Below, in pieces: positions 61,555-64,000 of a stretch of DNA of 64,000 nt (position 1 is the first letter of the stretch; each line of letters opens with the position of its first letter). The stretch is from NCBI GenBank assembly GCA_000783305.1, contig JROE01000005.1, positions 310,001 to 374,000 of the forward strand, given 5' to 3'. The notes beneath the pieces are model-generated. The model made no database searches. It was not told where the DNA came from and saw nothing but the letters and a program-made list of their open reading frames with translations. The stretch is from Sphingobacteriaceae bacterium DW12 (GTDB lineage Bacteria; Bacteroidota; Bacteroidia; Sphingobacteriales; Sphingobacteriaceae). The position numbers and the translations under genes are program-made.

Positions 61555-62168
61555 GTTTATTCGAAGACACATATCGTACTATCGAAAAAGGTAGTGAAGG
61601 TGTATTTAGGGATAAAGGAAGTAAATTCATTGCCTATGTATTCCCTTTTGTCTCTGAAGATGCGTTGAAGGATATCATCCAAGAGTTGAAGGACCGACAT
61701 CCTAAGGCTAGACATCATTGTTGGGCTTATCGTTTGACGCCCGATCGAAGTGTGTTTCGTATCAATGACGATGGTGAACCCTCTGGTACGGCAGGTCGAC
61801 CTATTTTAAATGTTTTGTTGTCTCTTGATGTGACGAATATTATTGTTGTCGTAGTGAGGTACTTTGGTGGAACTCTGTTGGGTGTGCCGGGGTTGATTAA
61901 CGCCTATAAATCGGCAACACAGGAGGCGTTGAAGGAAGCCTTGATTGTAGAGAAAACAGTAAACGACGTTTACACAATAGAATTTGATTACCTTCAAATG
62001 AATGATATAATGCGCATTGTAAAGGATGAAAATCTGAAAGTGTTAAATCAAAAATTTGATAATAAATGTTTTATGGATGTTGAAGTGCGTAAGATGCAGG
62101 TAAATACCGTTGTCCAGAAAATTGGGAACATTGACGGTGTGAAGTTGATGTATGTAAAGACACTATGA
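61551..62168 (+). CDS. YigZ/IMPACT-family protein
   Basis: 205 residues. The N-terminal UPF0029/IMPACT domain shows the signature KGSKFIAYVFPF, KARHHCWAYRL, INDDGEPSGTAGRPIL and VVVRYFGGTLLGVPGLINAYKSA. The C-terminal DUF1949 domain is also present. The family is linked to translation or proteolysis control but has no proven activity in bacteria. The GTG at 61551 is used; GTGA overlaps the EamA stop, indicating coupled translation. Confidence 0.9.
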   Translation: MSLFEDTYRTIEKGSEGVFRDKGSKFIAYVFPFVSEDALKDIIQELKDRHPKARHHCWAYRLTPDRSVFRINDDGEPSGTAGRPILNVLLSLDVTNIIVVVVRYFGGTLLGVPGLINAYKSATQEALKEALIVEKTVNDVYTIEFDYLQMNDIMRIVKDENLKVLNQKFDNKCFMDVEVRKMQVNTVVQKIGNIDGVKLMYVKTL

Positions 62169-62315
62169 TAAATGAGTCCGAATATGTTTTAAATACAAAT
62201 AACTCCCTGTAAAGTAGTGGATATGCAGAATATTGCTTATGTACTACGACGGGTTCTAGTATATGAAGCTTTGATTCTTTTCCTACGCTGCGCCCCAAAC
62301 ATTGTTGTCAGAGGG

Positions 62316-63584
62316 CTAGGCCACTCCTTTGCGGTTGGCATCGAATTTTAACATGATGAATAGGAGTATGGTGAAACTCCATAACGAAGATCCTCCATAA
62401 CTGATGAATGGCAAAGGAATACCGATGACAGGAACAATGCCTATTGTCATTCCGATGTTTATAAATACATGGAAAAATAGGATAGACGCTACCCCATAGG
62501 CGTATATACGCGCAAATGCAGATCGCTGCCGTTCGGCAATATTTACGATTCTAAGAAGCAGGATAATATAAATGGCAATTACAAAGGTACTTCCTACAAA
62601 TCCCCATTCCTCTCCAACCGTACAGAAGATGAAATCTGTACTTTGCTCAGGGACAAAATTGTATTTGGTCTGCGTGCCTTGTAGGTATCCCTTTCCTAAT
62701 AGCTGGCCTGAGCCGATGGCTATCATAGACTGGTTAAGGTTGTAACCTTGCCCTCGAGGATCATCCATTTTCCCGAGTATAATGTCGATTCGATTACGTT
62801 GATGCGACTGGAGGATATGTTCGTAAGCGAAATCCACACATAGGATATAAGCCGCAGAAACGGCAAAAAGAATAGAAATATTGATTAGATATTTCCTTCT
62901 TTTTCGTAAACTAAAGGCAAAGAACCCACAAATAAGAGCCAATATGCCAATTAGTATCCATTGATTCACCAAAAGAGCCAGTACGAAAAGGAGGATACAC
63001 ATCCCTATGAAGAGAAGGAAGCCCGTATTAACATATCCCTCACGATAGAAGACAAAAATCAAGGAAAAGAATGCTAAAGCTGAACCCGTGTCTGGCTGTA
63101 GCATGACTAAGAGTACCGGAAATAGGACGATACCTGCGCCAATCGCTAAGGTTTTCATGGTTGGGGCCTTGTTGCTCTGACTGCTCAAGTAGTAAGCAAG
63201 CAATAAGCAGGTGGCCAACTTGCCAAATTCGGAAGGTTGAAGTCGAAAGCTACCAATGGGTATCCACGCTTGATTACCGCCTACGTTTCGACCGATGACC
63301 AGTACGGCTACTAGTAGGAGGACCACAGCAATATATATAATTGGTGCCGAAGAGCTGAAAAACTTGGCATCGATGATGAGTATACTAATGCCGATTATAA
63401 TGGCTGAAAAGATATAAATCGATTGCTTTCCGTAGTTGGTTTGCAGATTAAATAATCCAGGATGTTCGGGGTCAAATACAGCTGCATGGATATTGAACCA
63501 TCCAATAAGGCAGAGGGTTAACCAAAGCAAAATAGTTAACCAATCAATTCGTCCAAAGAACGATTTCTGTTTAACACTATTCAT
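62316..63584 (-). CDS. rodA: Rod-shape-determining protein RodA
   Basis: 422 residues, a SEDS-family glycosyltransferase with ten membrane helices that polymerises lipid II in the elongasome. Signatures: IPIGSFRLQPSEFGKLATCLLLAYYLS, LQPDTGSALAF with the catalytic Asp, GKGYLQGTQTKYNFVPEQSTDFIF, GEEWGF, and IPLPFISYGGSS. It overlaps the end of mrdA by 8 bases, giving the standard PBP2-RodA pair. Confidence 0.95.
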   Translation of the reverse strand: MNSVKQKSFFGRIDWLTILLWLTLCLIGWFNIHAAVFDPEHPGLFNLQTNYGKQSIYIFSAIIIGISILIIDAKFFSSSAPIIYIAVVLLLVAVLVIGRNVGGNQAWIPIGSFRLQPSEFGKLATCLLLAYYLSSQSNKAPTMKTLAIGAGIVLFPVLLVMLQPDTGSALAFFSLIFVFYREGYVNTGFLLFIGMCILLFVLALLVNQWILIGILALICGFFAFSLRKRRKYLINISILFAVSAAYILCVDFAYEHILQSHQRNRIDIILGKMDDPRGQGYNLNQSMIAIGSGQLLGKGYLQGTQTKYNFVPEQSTDFIFCTVGEEWGFVGSTFVIAIYIILLLRIVNIAERQRSAFARIYAYGVASILFFHVFINIGMTIGIVPVIGIPLPFISYGGSSLWSFTILLFIMLKFDANRKGVA

Positions 63585-64000
63585 ATCTTTTCTTTACTTG
63601 GCTATGGTGTACTAATAAAGATTTTTTATCCTCTTGATGCGTTGGTGTCTGTGTTGACCTACGGTTTGCCACTTTATTTGTCGTTGAATCCTTCTTGATG
63701 TCTATTTTTTTCTGTTTTGGTTTTTCAACCTTGGGCATCAGATTAGAATTATATATCCTATCCTGAATATGCTTGGGCATGGTGACGGTGTCTTTAATAT
63801 ATTTCTCGACCATCATACTGGCAATTGGTCCGGCCCATACACCTCCATAGCCGGCATTTTCAACAAATACTGCAATTGCTATCTTTGGATTGTCACGCGG
63901 AGCGAACGCGAAGAACACAGCATGGTTTTCGCCATGCGGATTTTGTGCAGTCCCTGTCTTACCACACATTTCTATACCTGCTATTCGATTGGCGTATGCC
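63577..64000 (-). CDS. mrdA: Penicillin-binding protein 2, C-terminal end (5' part outside window)
   Basis: The frame is open to the right edge. The fragment begins AYANRIAGIEMCGKTGTAQNP, which contains the third transpeptidase motif KTGTAQ. FAPRDNPKIAIAVFVENAGYGG follows, then a basic, disordered C-terminal tail (KPKQKKIDIKKD) longer than in E. coli PBP2. It is the elongasome transpeptidase partner of RodA. About 140 of some 650 residues are visible. Confidence 0.92.
   Translation of the reverse strand, partial: AYANRIAGIEMCGKTGTAQNPHGENHAVFFAFAPRDNPKIAIAVFVENAGYGGVWAGPIASMMVEKYIKDTVTMPKHIQDRIYNSNLMPKVEKPKQKKIDIKKDSTTNKVANRRSTQTPTHQEDKKSLLVHHSQVKKRYE

Noticed and set aside
62071..62298. 75-codon minus-strand frame in the yigZ-rodA gap
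   Set aside because: Half of it is antisense to the YigZ C-terminus; no start signal and no recognisable product.
1..64000. CRISPR arrays, insertion sequences, prophage or integrase genes
   Set aside because: Looked for spaced direct repeats, transposase-like motifs and phage genes; none were found. The 11-bp array has no spacers and the 46-bp pair is only two copies.

Overview
The window is chromosomal DNA of a Bacteroidota bacterium, most likely of the family Sphingobacteriaceae (Sphingobacterium/Pedobacter type). This rests on the promoter elements, which repeatedly match TAnnTTTG with an occasional upstream TTTG, on the families present (TamL/TamB pair, DUF3078, DUF4290, fused E1 alpha/beta dehydrogenase, DAHP synthase/chorismate mutase fusion, MurA with Asp at the active-site Cys position), and on many small lipoproteins and secreted beta-barrels. 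No rRNA, prophage, transposase or CRISPR array was seen. There is one tRNA (Cys, GCA).

Layout. 1-5960: 3' end of recN, a lipoprotein, clpC, and the ABC-F translation factor ettA. 5964-13126: an oxygen-response island with a soluble FixL-like haem-PAS histidine kinase, a response regulator whose output domain is Crp/FNR-type, a promoter carrying two FNR-like boxes, a small D-lactate-dehydrogenase-like protein with a Cys-rich tail, hemN, ccoI and ccoS. The cbb3 oxidase structural genes are not here. 13281-21480: mixed small genes (DUF1080, NUDIX, DUF1572, VOC, cutC, tRNA-Cys, AI-2E-type transporter, two outer-membrane barrels). 21843-25367: rpsL-rpsG-fusA-rpsJ, closed by a terminator after rpsJ. 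25729-33688: lipoprotein, a repeat array with an 11-bp period, rnr, a Fur-family regulator, fsa-type transaldolase, MFS exporter, retropepsin-like protease, mdh. 33811-41401: tamL and tamB. 41905-51783: UvrD/PcrA helicase, DUF4290, murA, yceI, DUF3078, rlmH, a 41-aa membrane protein, NUDIX, DEAD-box helicase. 51965-54382: fused 2-oxoacid dehydrogenase E1. 54408-59853: an aromatic amino-acid operon on the minus strand (pheA, DAHP synthase/chorismate mutase, aroA, aroC, ROK kinase). 60199-64000: secreted nuclease, EamA transporter, YigZ, rodA and the 3' end of mrdA.

Two regulatory systems stand out. Upstream of pheA is a complete, previously unannotated attenuator: a consensus promoter, a 21-residue leader peptide with seven Tyr/Phe codons in a nine-codon stretch, an antiterminator that begins at the leader stop codon, and a terminator with seven Ts just before pheA. 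In the oxygen island, a FixL-type sensor sits beside a receiver-Crp fusion that would merge the FixJ and FixK roles. The likely target promoter lies immediately downstream, with two FNR-like boxes exactly 22 bp apart and the nearer one about 41.5 bp upstream of the predicted transcription start.

Limits: all calls come from reading the sequence and from memory of the families. No search, fold or alignment was run. Promoter and small-RNA calls are motif-based.
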